This document shows, piece after piece, positions 12,002 to 23,718 of a stretch of DNA of 64,000 nucleotides. The notes beneath the pieces are model-generated. The model made no database searches and was not told the origin of the DNA. It saw only the letters and a list, made by a program, of their open reading frames with translations. Source of the DNA: Choanephora cucurbitarum (Eukaryota > Mucoromycota > Mucoromycetes > Mucorales > Choanephoraceae); assembly GCA_025331435.1 (NCBI GenBank), contig JAIWNI010000003.1, positions 434,001 to 498,000 of the forward strand, read 5' to 3'. Position 1 is the first letter of the stretch. Each line of letters begins with the position of its first letter. Both the position numbers and the translations under genes were made by a program.

Positions 12002-12586
12002 ATGACACAGGAAATGCCTGGTTGGTCCTTAAGGCTAACTGAACAGCTAATTTCATCAGACAAAGAGCACAGCACGCCTCTTCCTCATGTCCGCTATCAA
12101 AAGCCAAATACAAAGGACGATCAACAACAAACAAATCAGGACCTTCAAGTAAACACTGAAACACTAAACAACCGACTGTCGCAAACATCCTCAAAGGCAA
12201 CAACACTTCGCAATTCTGGGTATTATGATCAACCGGATTACCCAAAAAAAGAGATCAGTAAATCTCAGGAACCTCCTCCTGTTCCTGTACATAAGATGCC
12301 ACAGAATGAAGCCGATTCAGATTCGATAGAAGAGAATGTTTGGTGGACTATGAAAGATGATCATGATGGTCTCTATAGTATTGGCGCACTCTTGTTCCTA
12401 TTTGGCTTTTTGTGTCCGCTGTTGTGGTGGCTAGGATCTTTCTGGCCAACGCGCATAAGAGAAAGAGCTGGAAAAATGGCAGGTCGATGGCAAAAGATTA
12501 ATCGAATTATGTCAATTGGATTTAGCTCGGTTCTTTTAATTTTAATTATTGTGTTCGTAGTCTTGTATGCTACAAATCAGCTATGA
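12002..12586 (+). CDS. small membrane protein with disordered N-terminus
   Basis: Intronless, 194 residues. Residues 1-120 are polar and low in order (Gln-, Thr-, Pro-rich, with EPPPVPVH). Two hydrophobic segments follow: about residues 126-145 (IGALLFLFGFLCPLLWWLGS) and 170-190 (IGFSSVLLILIIVFVVLYA), separated by a basic loop with RIRERAGKMAGRW. The tail-anchored hairpin layout, with the phrase CPLLWWLGSFWP, is what I associate with small fungal membrane proteins of unknown role. No catalytic motif. The ATG follows a long pyrimidine tract. Convergent with the CBM48 gene, 82 bp between stops. Confidence 0.72.
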   Translation: MTQEMPGWSLRLTEQLISSDKEHSTPLPHVRYQKPNTKDDQQQTNQDLQVNTETLNNRLSQTSSKATTLRNSGYYDQPDYPKKEISKSQEPPPVPVHKMPQNEADSDSIEENVWWTMKDDHDGLYSIGALLFLFGFLCPLLWWLGSFWPTRIRERAGKMAGRWQKINRIMSIGFSSVLLILIIVFVVLYATNQL

Positions 12587-12668
12587 AAAAAAGAAATATC
12601 TTATGGTGTTTAATTTTTTTTTATTATTATTGCTTTGGTTGTTGTGAGTAGCCTTTCTGTATTTTAGC

Positions 12669-13659
12669 TCAAGCAACTTCATGTTTCTTGTAGATGACAT
12701 TGTTTATATTACCGCCTAAATGATAAATAGAAATAAGGTTAGTTAGCTTACGTTAAACACAAATAAAAGGGGGAGATACTGTACTCCAGTCAGTACGATG
12801 AGGCAAATCGCTTGCATATTTCCATTCACCATCAACAATAAATTTGAATTCAATGTCTTTTGTTGAGTCTACTGAAACTTGGGCAATGAAGCGATTTAAG
12901 TTTTCGGTATCTTGTAGCATATCAACTGATCCTATCACAGATAGAAAAAAATGTCATGTGAGAAAAAAGGGAAATAGCAATTTACAAGAAACATGAGAGT
13001 ATACCTGACCAATTATCAAATTCTCCAGTAACTTGAACTTTTTTGCCGCCATGGTTCCAATGTATCTGTAGATGCATAAATGGCTAAGCTTTGAGACTTT
13101 GATATATATATATATATCTTACCATGACAGTTTCAGTTGTGTTTGTCATACTAGGATATTTAGAAGAAGAATCTACAATTTCAGATAAAGCTGGTGTTGA
13201 ATTGTCTGAATCAGTAGAGGATGCGATACTACTTGATGAGTCAGTTCTAGGCAGCTCTTGTTGTTGTGGTCTCGGCTCGGTGAAAGATATCTCATCGTCA
13301 TCTTCTCCTTCATCCTCATGCTCAGTTTGGTGCGTCTCACAAGGAAGTGGGTCTTGCTTCACTGGCGGCAGTGTTTCATCTTTTTTTAAATGTGCGATTG
13401 TTGTAGATGATGCAGAGGAGGAGTAAGAATCGATTGAGCGAGACTTCTTTTTTATCTTCTTGGCCACACCAAAAGCTGATAAAATCGACATCCAGGTCGA
13501 AAGCTCTTCTGGACCCTGTAATTCTTCTGTTTCTTCTTCAGTTGTAGTTGACTTGTGAACGATATCATAGTCATCTGTAGTGGCAGCTTCATCACTGCTA
13601 TTATTACTAGGGCCACCCTTAGCTGTTGGAGATGGAGGTAGAGCAAGCCAATCGCGCAT
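12669..13659 (-). CDS. AMPK-beta-type CBM48 (glycogen-binding) domain protein
   Basis: Four exons (13659-13123, 13065-13005, 12931-12785, 12715-12669) splice to 263 residues. Residues 1-180 are Ser/Thr/Glu-rich and disordered. The C-terminus is a complete CBM48/AMPK1_CBM fold: IHWNHGGKKVQVTGEFDNWS, then IEFKFIVDGEW, KYASDLPHRTDWSG and NINNVIYKK. The last pieces come from a 47-nt exon, so simple ORF reading would lose the ending. Such domains bind glycogen-like glucans in AMPK beta subunits; fungi also have stand-alone relatives (the Crp1/Mdg1 type). There is no beta-subunit C-terminal ASC domain to hold an AMPK complex together, so I favour the stand-alone type. Intron 1 contains a (TA)n run at 13102-13116. 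Confidence 0.85.
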
Positions 13660-16600
13660 GACGAATCTTAGAATCTGTAGAAATAAAAAGAATTAAAAGG
13701 AAAGAAAAAGGAGAAGTATTACAGTAACTCTCTACTCTCAATGTTCGTTTTTCAACAAACAAAATTTATTTCGGTCGGAGACCAATTGAACAGACTCTAT
13801 TGGATAGCTCATAGCTGTGTAACGTATTTGCATCACTCGAGATTTGCTTTGAAAGGTACCTAGTTTGTTTTTAGTTGTCACTTTTGAACACAATGCCTTA
13901 TTAGAGTGACTCTTTCTTCACCTAACTCCAGAAGACTACTGCTCGGAATTCAACTGGCACTGCGGAGAGCCATTTCGTTTAGGACTCGGTCAAGTATAAA
14001 CAACCTTAGTGCTTGGATCACTTGTTTCCTTTTTTCTTAGCTATTTCAGACGCCGCCCCTAAGCTAAAGCCTCATTCATGCTTGAACAGTACGAAATAAA
14101 ACATTGCTAATATCAACTTAAGGACTGGCTGTTACAATAAGATCATCAGATCTGTCAAGAGGTGCTCGAACAGAATTTTCCTTGTTAGTATGTATATACT
14201 AGTTCTTGTAGGTGCTCTCATTATCAGCTTTCTTTACCTTCGACAACAGTTGTTTGCAGTTAAAATTCTCAAAATAGCAAGCTTAATAGCACAAGCAATG
14301 AAGATTCTTTATGATTCTCAAAATAACTTGTATTTGAACTTTATGTTCCTTTATTGTCTCAGATGCAGATATTTGGTGCTATCATTGTTTCAAGAATTGC
14401 ACTTGTGTTTCCCTGATCATCAGTTTATTTTCATTTGAAAATGATCCTTTTTGGCGAGATGCTTTTAGACTCAAAGTATTCAAAGGTTTCGTTTGTACGT
14501 GTTTGTGCATGTTTCTCTTTACTAAACCATACATTACGTTTTAATAAGCATTGAAGAATAGATGAGACGCAGGTTGTGCTTTTGGGACTTTCAATAGAAT
14601 AAGGTTGTTTGCTCGTTGCGAATGTTTTATCAAAAAATTCTTCAAAGCTTCTGTATTCTTTGTTATGTCTTCTGTGGTTCAAACTAAGCATTGTGTACTG
14701 ATAAAGCATATTTCTCGTTGCTCATCATAATCAAAGCAATGAAAGGCCTCCGCAAAAATAATTTATTTCTTGTCGTAACTCGTTGCTTAATCTAATCGAT
14801 TAGTTAGCTGTTTCATCTTTGCAACTCATCCCTTAAATTCGGTTATTATCTTCGTCGCTGATTGTCCTCATGATGGTGATCGTCACACCAACCAGTTTGC
14901 ATGATATCTTTGATAAAGTGCTGGATAGCTTAGCAAGACTTTAAGCATAGTAATGATAGCCTCCCATTTGTTTTTGCATTTCCTATTTCTATTTTTCTTA
15001 ATTCAAGACCTTTTACTCTCTCTCGTTTTCTCTTTCTTTCCTTTCTTGGCTTCTCATCATACTTGAACTCATGAGCCGGATTGAATATAGTAAAGAATTG
15101 CTTACGGCATTTATTGTAAACCATCTTGGCCGTTTTTTTGTCTGTTAAAGCTTTGTATTTCTATCTTAATTTTTCTTGTTACTGTCTCAAATCAAATTAT
15201 CATTGTATTACATTATATCAAGGAGTGACATCTAGATAACAAATCTATGATGATCACATCCTTATATTAAAACAATTCAGGGCTCTAATGCTACATGATT
15301 AGATTCGCATACTTGTGTTCGCACTCTGGCAATAAGTATTCCTGCGAAACCATTGATGCCTTGCCTTCTGCTTGTGTCGATTAAGTTTAACTTACTTGAT
15401 TCCAAAAGTTGCATAGTGTACTGATAGAAAGTCAATCATTTGGTGGAACACAATCTTTAGCTCTTACTTTAAGCTTGTACATCATTACATTTTTTGGGGC
15501 CATTCCTTGAAGTCTCTTCGGAGGCTCTCTTCTTCTAGCAATGGGCAATACAGCTTTTCTTATCAATGGATCTATTTTCGTTTTTGAAAGTATTTGCTTG
15601 TTATACTTTATTGCATTTTAGAAAAGAAAGCGAAAGGGTTGTTTTTGGTCAATGACATGAATTTAATTGGTTAGTTCTTGGGCTGTCAATAATGTTCGGT
15701 GCCGCATCAACAGTCGGTAGCTCTTGCTCTAACTGCATGTGGGTTTGTCAAGTAACCTGTGATTTCCCGGCAATATTTTCTTGTATACTGTTCTCTAGCT
15801 TAGCCAATTTCGTGCCAAGTCAGCAGATGTGGTTACGAATATTTGAGGCTTGAAGAGGATACAGAACCTGATTTCTATAGTAACTTACTATATGATTGGC
15901 GGCTTTAATCACTTGTGTATCTTTACTCTCAATGCAAAATTGCCGTACTGTGTTCTGAGCTCTTTGTGTAATGCTATGGTAAGATAAAGCGAAAGGAAGG
16001 TAAGAAATTGAACAAGTGCAGGACAAGGGTAATGAAGAGGCAGTTTGTTTTGGCACAACACACAGAGCAGTTTTTGTCAAAAACTTATGCAAGTATAGGT
16101 ATCTCCTCTCCATAGTAAAATGTTATATCACATGGTACTCCCTAATATCCATTCTTCGGTGATCGTAGTGCAACGATCGGTATAATTTTTTCACACTCTA
16201 AATATGCTCAAAAAGATCTCTATCTTCAAAATATAATTTCGCAACTTATATCAAGGTACTGGACAAACCAAGAATGATGGGTATCAAAGCAAAGCCTTTT
16301 TCGAGTTTGGCAGAAAGCGCAGCACTTACTTTTTAAGCCTCATTAAAATGAGTGGAAACAGAAGATTGCACAGTTATTGTTTATCTATCATGAGTAGCTT
16401 AAGCCACCGATTATACTCAAAGCACCCTTGCTTACTATGTTTAGTATTTTTTTCTTTGCTTGACAAAGGTGTACCAATTTTACCTCTTTCAGGTTTGTTG
16501 CTAATGAAATCAAAAATCTTCAAAACAAAGAGATCTTGCTCTTGTTCACTTGTACAAACAAAATTGCTGTTACATGATTAATGCAAATACTGCACCGTTG

Positions 16601-16828
16601 TAAGCTGCGTAATAAATCAGTTTGTCCTGATGCTTATCACATAAATTTAGAAAATAAAGAGTATTAGCTTATTTCCGCGAGATTCAGGAAATTAATTGTT
16701 CAACAAAAAGTAATCTGCTATATGATCCAATAATATTGCTCCATTGAACGGCATCTATCGGTGTCATCGGCCTCCGAACTCAGTCTATCACAAATAGCTT
16801 AGAAGCCAGCGGTGTTTTGCTTTTTTCA
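13660..16828. other. 3.2-kb region with decayed coding sequence only
   Basis: No intact gene. The minus strand from about 14430 to 16113 holds several protein-like open stretches with stops and frame changes (listed separately). The remainder is AT-rich spacer. The final 200 bp belong to the P450 promoter. Confidence 0.45.
14431..16113 (-). pseudogene. cluster of decayed minus-strand coding fragments
   Basis: Several minus-strand stretches read like protein but are broken. One at 15433-15620 includes KIDPLIRKAVLPIARRRE and GMAPKNVMMYKLK. One at 15277-15440 is in a shifted frame and includes FYQYTMQLLESSKLNLID, RRQGINGFAGILIARV. One near 14880-14950 includes KWEAIITMLKVLLSYPALYQ. Further short ORFs lie at 14431-14709 and 15820-16113. 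The pattern of a stretch ending in a GILI-type core resembles lineage-specific repetitive orphan proteins I associate with Mucorales genomes, but I cannot name a family. They may belong to one or more old elements. Boundaries are approximate. Confidence 0.35.
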
Positions 16829-16836
16829 TATAAATA
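16829..16836 (+). promoter_or_regulatory. TATA box of the P450 gene
   Basis: TATAAATA lies 107 bp upstream of the chosen P450 start codon, the only such match in the proximal promoter. Assignment is by sequence and position only. Confidence 0.5.
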
Positions 16837-16942
16837 GACGAAAAACTTGTGTCATGTATTATTATTCTTTCTTCCTACCCCTCTCTCTTCCTCTTTTATT
16901 GAAAGCCAAACTCTCGATTGGCACTGCTTGATTTTATCGAAC

Positions 16943-18622
16943 ATGTTGACAGACGTTGCTAAAAACACAATTACAACAATCGCTAGCTATTGGCAAGATA
17001 ATAGTGAACGAGTTGCACAAAATATTCCTTTAACAAAAAAACAATGTACTTCGCTCTCAATTGCAGCTACAATTACATATATTACTTGGAGACTTTACAA
17101 GTCTAAAACTACAGATCGTTATGGACCCAATGCTTCTAACTTACCGCCTATGGTGAAAGGTGGTATGCCAATTTATGGTCACCTCCTCGAACTTCAAAAA
17201 GATCCTGCCAAGTTTGTCGATGAAGCAAAAGAAACCTATGGTCCTTGCTTTAGAATTTCTGTTCCGGGCCTAGGTACTGTCACTGTTGTATCAGAGCTGC
17301 TTGTTTCAGAGGTCATGAAATCAGGCAAAAACTTTAGTTTCAATAAGGGAATTGAAAAGGTTTTCCCCTCTGAGAAAATTGTTGAATTGTCATACAAGCA
17401 CAAGTATGATGCATACAAAATTAGTGCTAGAGAAAAGCACCCAAGTAAGATATCTCAATTGCTGAAAAAAGGCAATAGCATAAGCTAACATTGATTTTCC
17501 CTTTTAGTCATCTATCCAATCAAGCATAACTTCAAAGAACATCAAATCGATCTGTTTACGGAGCGAATTGTGAAAGCCTTTGAAATAGGACTCAAGAAGC
17601 ATTTGAACCTGAAAAAGGGGGAGCAAAAGGAGATCGATGTAAGACCTATCATTAGTTTGATTGTTGCCGATATCTCGTGTGCTTGCTTTGCGGGATCTCA
17701 GGCCACTAAGAACGATGAGCTGATCCGAAGTATGGCTGAGTTCACAACAAAACTAATTAAAGTAAGTGCTCTTTGGACATTGCTTCCCACATGGCTTGGC
17801 GAAATTGTTGTTCGACGATTCTATTCAGTTGAAAAAGAAATGGATCAGATTATGAATGAACTGGTACCTCATCTCAGAAAAGTCCAAAACGGAGAACTCG
17901 GAAATGATTACGAAAAGACCTTTGCTACAATGGTGCTTGAAATACCCAGAGAAGATGGTTCCTTACGCTCTCCCGAAGATGCTGCTTATCGATTCAATGG
18001 TATTGCATTAGCAAGTATTCACACAACTTCTCATTTCACAGCGTTTGCTTTCCATGAATTGGCTCCTCGTCCTGAACTCATCCAGGCCTTAAGAGATGAG
18101 TTAGCTCCATTGGGTAACGACAGAACACCAGAAACAGTCTCTAAGCTTCCCCTTATGGAATCCTTCTTCAGGGAACTACTTCGACACAATGCAGATTATC
18201 TAGGTCTGCACCATGTTGCTCTACAAGACACTGTGCTGTCATCAGGCCACTTCATCCCTAAAGGTACCATGGTAGTACTTTCTGTCCATCAAATGCATCG
18301 CGATCTTCGTTTCCTTCCTGTTGACGAAACAACAGGTGAGCCTGTCGCTGGCGACTCTCCTCTCGACGTCTTTGATGCTTACCGCTACTACAACAAAAAC
18401 GTCAAATCAACTACTGTTGGTGTTGAATTCCTTCCTTTTGGTATGGGAGCTCATGCCTGTCCAGGTCGCTTCTTTGCTACCAACGAAATTAAGTACATTA
18501 TTGCTGAAATCATCTGTCGTTTCAACGTAAAGACAAAAACTGGCCATCGCGCAAAAGATAACATCTTTATTGGTATGACTCGATTTCCTCCTTCTGAAAA
18601 CCTCATTTTTGAGGCCATCTAA
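16943..18622 (+). CDS. cytochrome P450 monooxygenase
   Basis: Two exons (16943-17444, 17508-18622; 63-nt intron) give 538 residues. An N-terminal hydrophobic stretch (LSIAATITYITWRLYKS, about residues 38-54) is the usual ER anchor. A Pro-rich hinge region follows (NLPPMVKGGMPIYGHL). The I helix reads GIALASIHTTSHF, with His where many P450s have an acid before Thr; this IHTTS form is known in fungal P450 families. The K-helix ExxR is in FRELLR, and the haem loop is FLPFGMGAHACPGRFF with the Cys ligand near residue 485. The start at 16943 is the first in-frame ATG; the frame is open further upstream without one. Substrate unknown. It does not look like CYP51 sterol demethylase. An AATAAA signal follows at 18643. 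Confidence 0.92.
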
Positions 18623-18642
18623 TTATGTTTTCCTTAAAAATT

Positions 18643-18648
18643 AATAAA
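18643..18648 (+). terminator. poly(A) signal of the P450 gene
   Basis: AATAAA 20 bp after the stop codon at 18620-18622. Confidence 0.5.
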
Positions 18649-19055
18649 TCAAAAAAAGAAAATAGTCATATTACAATGTAAAGGTAGCTTTTAACTGTTT
18701 GGGCTTCTGAAATAAGCTTTTGACCCTTCCTAATGTTTGCAGCATTATCAAAAAAATAAGGTCGCAGACAATAAGAGTTCAATTAGGTTTGTTTGTTTCA
18801 CTTCATGCCTCCCCATCTTTTCACAACCGCTAAGCTTTGCATATGTTTTTTGGTCTTTCTTTACCTTATTCTTATTTTTGAATGTACTATTTGCTTTTTG
18901 ATTTGACTGTCACTTGGCAAAGTAAACGTTCTGAATCTTTTACCAAACCCTGAATTTTGGGAAGGATTTATTCCTGCTTGTTACAGGCGGAGTATAGAAG
19001 ACAATACTTTGTTCGTTAGTGGCGCTTTGTCTGTCCTTTTTTTTTCTTATTGAAA
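18649..19055. other. intergenic promoter region
   Basis: About 400 bp between two head-to-tail genes. T-rich sequence precedes the ATG at 19056; no other gene or repeat seen. Confidence 0.45.
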
Positions 19056-19866
19056 ATGTCAGCCACTCAAGAGACTGATGCTCTTTGTATCAGCAGCGAT
19101 CCTTGCCACCCTGCCAACTTGATCCCTGAATTATGTCGCTTGTTCTATCAGTTAGGCTGGGTCACTGGCACTGGTGGTGGCATCAGTATTAGAAAAGAGT
19201 AAGAGACAAAAGGAAAAAAGAAGAGACGTTCTTGCGACTAACTTCTTTGTAGCGATAACGTCTATATTGCCCCCTCAGGCGTTCAAAAAGAACGTATGGA
19301 ACCTCATCATCTCTTTGTAATGAAGTTGCAAGATCGTACTGTTATCAGAAAGCCTTTGGTTCTAAAGCCCTCCGCCTGTACACCTCTTTTCTACAATGCC
19401 TATTCAATGCGTGAAGCTGGTGCTTGTATTCACACACACTCACAAAATGCAGTCATGGCCACTTTGTTATTTCCTGGAAAGACATTTGAAATTTCTCATC
19501 AAGAAATGATTAAGGGCATCCGTATTGGATCTACCAAGCAAAATTTGCGTTATTTCGATAAATTGGTTGTGCCCATCGTTGAGAACACACCTGAAGAAGA
19601 AGACTTGACAGACAGAATGGCTGCTGTAAGTAATAGAATAGGAAATGAGACAGAAGGCTGATGCTGTTTGATAGGCTATGAATGAATATCCTGATACAAA
19701 TGCTGTATTGGTGCGTCGTCACGGTGTGTATGTCTGGGGAGAGAGTTGGGAAAAGGCAAAGACAATGACTGAATGTTATGACTATCTTTTCGAGATCGCT
19801 GTCAAAATGAAGTCAATTGGCATCGATCCAGCTGTCAAGCCTGAGAGTGAGCCTGATTACGAATAA
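19056..19866 (+). CDS. MDE1: methylthioribulose-1-phosphate dehydratase
   Basis: Class II aldolase-fold zinc enzyme of the methionine salvage pathway, dehydrating 5-methylthioribulose-1-phosphate to a diketo phosphate in the cytosol. Three exons (19056-19198, 19253-19625, 19675-19866) give 235 residues, the usual family length. Motifs in order: [27 protein letters not shown], zinc ligands in [15 protein letters not shown], the catalytic Glu region [11 protein letters not shown], and the last zinc His in [18 protein letters not shown]. All metal and catalytic residues expected for Mde1/APIP are present. The stop codon lies inside an AATAAA (19862-19867). The calcineurin gene follows in the same direction. 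Confidence 0.95.
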
Positions 19867-20196
19867 ATCCTTATTTTTTTCACCTCGGAAAACCTTGTAG
19901 AAATTATTGCATAAATACAAAAGTTACACAGTCTTGAATTCCAACTTTTATTCTCACAGAACATCATTGCACTCGAAACAGAGAGAATCAAGAAGACAGA
20001 CAGGAAAAGAAAAAGAAAAAATAAGGACTAGTCTGTTACTGGAAATCAAGGATGAAACAAAGGCTCTGGTTATAGGGTTTTGTATCATGACTTTGCTTTA
20101 AGGCTGGCTTTCTATTTTAGTAAAATCGATGTAATCATTGTGTAAAGCCAATTGTTTTTTTTCTCTCTTTCTTTTCTTTTTTCTTATCGATTAATC
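19867..20196. other. intergenic spacer before calcineurin A
   Basis: 330 bp between two head-to-tail genes; CT-rich tract from 20157 to 20185 just before the calcineurin start. A 64-codon open frame inside (19907-20101) has Lys/Arg/Glu-rich simple sequence and no support. Confidence 0.45.
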
Positions 20197-22227
20197 ATGC
20201 CAACTGCTGATGAAAGGAATCAAGATAGCCAAGTAAAGGAAACTTCACAAATTGCTTCTACTCAAGAGCGTATATGCAAAGGTATTTTTGAATTTCAAGC
20301 GGAAGAGAAGTGCAGCTAATTCTTGAGATAGAGGTAGAGCCGCCAGCTTTTAAAAAACCAACTGACGATCAATTATGGTCGAAAGAAAAACCAAATTTAC
20401 CAGATTTGGCGTTCTTGAAAGATCATTTTCAGAAAGAGGGAAGATTGACCGAAGAACAAGCATTAAAAATTTTGTATGACACTCGAAACTTATTAAGGAA
20501 AGAGCCAAACGTATTGAAGATACCTGCACCGATCACTGTTTGCGGAGATATACACGGGCAGTATTATGATCTACTAAAGCTGTTTAGTATCGGAGGCGAT
20601 CCCAAAGATACCATCTATTTGTTTCTGGGGGATTATGTAGATAGAGGCTATTACTCTATTGAGGTAAAGTGATGACAAGTTGAGTATGGCCTTATTTGAT
20701 TTTTTCTAAAGAAATGCAAATAGTGTGTGCTTTATTTATGGGCTCACAAACTATGGTATCCAAATACGTTCTTCTTGTTACGTGGAAATCATGAATGCCG
20801 ACATTTGACAGAATACTTTACCTTCAAGCTTGAGTGTATGTGTTGCGCAAAAAAGAAACCAATTGAAGTAATCAACGTTTTCCTTTATTGATTAGGTCAA
20901 AAGAAATATTCAGAAAAAGTGTACAACGTAGCTATGGAATGTTTTGATTGCTTGCCTCTCGCTGCTGTTGTGAATGATCAATTTCTCTGTGTTCATGGTG
21001 GACTTTCGCCAGAATTGAAGACATTGAAGGACATCGAAAAGGTAATCAGCCAATTCCACAGTTGTATTTCTTCTTTTTAACACTAATCGAATAGATCAAT
21101 CGCTTTCAAGAGACTCCTACAAGTGGTCTAATGTGCGATCTTGTGTGGGCTGACCCTTTCGAAGAATACGATAACGACTCCCATGCTGGGTTTGAGCATA
21201 ATCACATTCGAGGATGTTCTTATTTCTATAGGTAGGTTGCATTTTTGGATTGCAGACATAGAGAGATTGATAGTTGTCTAGTTACAATGCAACTTGTGAG
21301 TTTTTACAAAGAAACAACCTATTGTCCGTTGTAAGAGCACACGAAGCACAAGCTGATGGGTAAGTCAAAAAGAAAAATATCATTGTGGATATTGCTAGGA
21401 TAACCAAATTTTATCAAAGTTATCGCATGTATCGTAAGAATAAGTCAACAGGATTTCCAGCATTAATGACTATATTCTCGGCACCAAACTACTGTGATAC
21501 TTATAACAACAAGGCAGCCGTGCTTCGATATGACAAGAACGTACTCAATATTCGGCAATTTCACGCCTGTCCACATCCATATTATCTACCTAATTTTATG
21601 AATGTTTTTGACTGGAGTCTGCCTTTTGTTGGAGAGAAGAGTAAGTGCTTGCAGGATATGAGCGATAGCTTGAAAACTGAAAGGAGAAAATTGTTTAGTT
21701 ACAAGCATGCTTTTGACTATCTTGAATATCTGTTCCCAAGAAGAATTGGCTAAGGAGATTGAAGAACCAACATCAGCTGATACTATGACACCAGAAAGAC
21801 GACAGGTGATCAAAAGTAAAGTCATGGCCATTGGCAAGATGTCACGAGCATTCAGTGTATTGAGAGAAAATTCTGAACTTGTAATGGAGCTTAAAAGTTT
21901 ATCTAATTCAAGCCGAATGCCCAGAGGAACTTTGGGATTAGGATCTGAAGGTCTCCGGAGAGGTAATGCAGTTGACATGTAATTCAACAAATTTGATGAA
22001 CCTCATGTCTATTTTTTTTCTTTTTCTCTGTAGCAATCACCACGTTTGAGGAAGCTAGGCGCTCTGACATCGAAAATGAACGCTTACCCTCTACATCACG
22101 TCAAGGCATGAATGCTATTCAGCAAGAAACCACAGCTTCCAAGATCAGAGATGTTTACCTAGAAAAAGACGATGATTTGTCCCGCATAGCAGATGCCATT
22201 GCGTCTCAATCTCAAGACGATGCATAG
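20197..22227 (+). CDS. calcineurin A, Ca2+/calmodulin-dependent phosphatase catalytic subunit (PP2B)
   Basis: Nine exons (20197-20281, 20332-20663, 20724-20835, 20896-21041, 21095-21231, 21282-21359, 21399-21640, 21699-21962, 22034-22227) total 1590 nt, 529 residues. Ser/Thr phosphatase metal and catalytic motifs are intact: [45 protein letters not shown] and [10 protein letters not shown]. Next come the B-subunit-binding helix ([27 protein letters not shown]), the calmodulin-binding helix ([20 protein letters not shown]) and the autoinhibitory segment ([18 protein letters not shown]). Calcineurin dephosphorylates targets such as Crz1-type factors and is the target of FK506 and cyclosporin complexes; in Mucorales it governs the yeast-hypha transition. 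Convergent with dysbindin, 41 bp between stops. Confidence 0.97.
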
Positions 22228-22241
22228 ATTACTTTGTACGA

Positions 22242-22247
22242 TTTATT
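22242..22247 (-). terminator. poly(A) signal for the dysbindin gene
   Basis: AATAAA on the minus strand, 22-27 bp past the dysbindin stop and only 15 bp from the calcineurin stop. Dysbindin transcripts should therefore end inside the last calcineurin exon. Confidence 0.5.
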
Positions 22248-22251
22248 CTCA

Positions 22252-22257
22252 AATAAA
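22252..22257 (+). terminator. poly(A) signal for the calcineurin gene
   Basis: AATAAA 25 bp after the calcineurin stop and 12 bp before the dysbindin stop codon, so cleavage should fall within the last dysbindin exon. Confidence 0.5.
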
Positions 22258-22268
22258 GACGCCTTAAG

Positions 22269-23586
22269 CTATAGGTCCTGATAGTCTTCTTCATCATCCA
22301 TAATCTCCACTCTACTTTCTTCGTCCTCATCGCTGCTTGTTTGCTGTGTGAGATCTTTTTTCTTTGTTGATTCAGCCAAATCTTGGTCCTGTAAAAATCC
22401 AGATAGATCCTGATCATCATCAATTTTGAGTTGCTCTAATGTTGTCGTAGGTAAATGCTTTGACTGGCTGCTTTTACCTGTGCTCAAAAATGCTCTTAGT
22501 AACAAAAAATGAAGAGTGATAAAAGAAACTTACTTGAATACAATGAAGATACTTCCGTTTCTCTTCTTCTCTTATAATCCTCAAGCTCTGCATTGAAATT
22601 AGCCTCGTAAAGCTCAAGTCTCTTTTTCTGCTGCATTGAGTCATATTCTTCATACTGTTCACGAAGTTTGTTTTCTTTTTGCTTCAATGCTTGTCTTTTA
22701 AGCGCTATCTCAGCCATAAATTCCTTTTCTTGTTGTTGTTTCCACAGCTCGAATTCCTGCTGCTCGTATTCTACTGAGATAGCATCCACCTGTCCATCTA
22801 TCTCATGAAGCAATTTCATCAAATGACCTAGATACAGATTAGCAAGCTGAGAAAAAGGGAAGAAATGATCCTAGCTTACCAGCAGAAGTTTGAATTGTAT
22901 CCAGCAAATGATGTGTTTCTTTAATATCCGTGGATATATGCTCTATATGATCACATACTCTATAGTGTGCTTCTCCTGTTGTTTGTAGCTGCCTCAGTAA
23001 TACCTCTGCTCTCTGTTATCCTGTTTTAGTCTACCTTCTGATCAAAACCTTCATATGTGTGCGCGTGTATGTATGGTCTTTTATTTCTTACCTGAGCTTT
23101 CTGAAAATTTGCTTGATTCGATTGATGAATTGTATCCCACCCTTGATGTATTTTATTTATCAGTTTCCCTGTTGCTTCTAACTCAGTTACTGAGGGTATA
23201 TCAGGCTTAGGTGAATTGCTGTTAGACAGAGTATCGCTGCAATAATGTTAAATATGCTTCCTTCCATCTTTTCTTTTTTTTTTGGTATTGTTTTCTACCT
23301 TGAATCAGAGCGATTCAGCAACATATTGTTGAGATTCTGAAACTCATTTCGAATGGCCTCAAATCTATGTTAACTTAGCTAAAGTCTTATCTGAATGTTT
23401 TTCGCTTTTCTACCTCTCAACACCTGTGCGATTCCAGTCTGTCTCACTCAATCTAATAGGAGAGATTGAGCGTTTTAGTCAACTGCTTGTTGATGTAAGA
23501 TAAGCATGAACTTACCCAACTGATTCTGTTATTGAGCGTATGCTTAGTGAAGTTGTTGGAAAGATATTCTTGAACTGTTGAAACAT
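22269..23586 (-). CDS. dysbindin-like BLOC-1 subunit
   Basis: Seven exons (23586-23516, 23452-23414, 23364-23299, 23236-23092, 23012-22880, 22827-22534, 22477-22269) splice in frame to 318 residues. The N-terminus (MFQQFKNIFPTTS, then WDTIHQSNQANF) leads into helices and a long charged coiled coil (about residues 140-245: EFELWKQQQEKEFMAEI, KENKLREQYEEYD, KKRLELYEANFNAELEDY). An acidic tail with LEQLKIDDDQDLSGFLQD follows. Order and detail match dysbindin: a central coiled coil ending in an ERQKFFEEAF-like stretch, then an acidic LEQ-D-D-FL motif. BLOC-1 acts in endosome-to-lysosome/vacuole sorting. Assignment is from pattern, without a database search. Convergent with calcineurin A. Confidence 0.7.
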
Positions 23587-23718
23587 TGATGAAAGAGGTT
23601 TTTCTTGTCATGAAACAAATAAAAACACTTGAGTTTGGAAAACGTTTGCTTTTCTCACTTTTTCTACGCATTTCTGAAGCCCGTTTGAACTTAAATTGTC
23701 TTTAAAATTTATCTCCCT

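Noticed and set aside
16847..16942. N-terminal extension of the P450
   Set aside because: The frame is open but has no ATG before 16943, and the anchor helix already starts after 16943.
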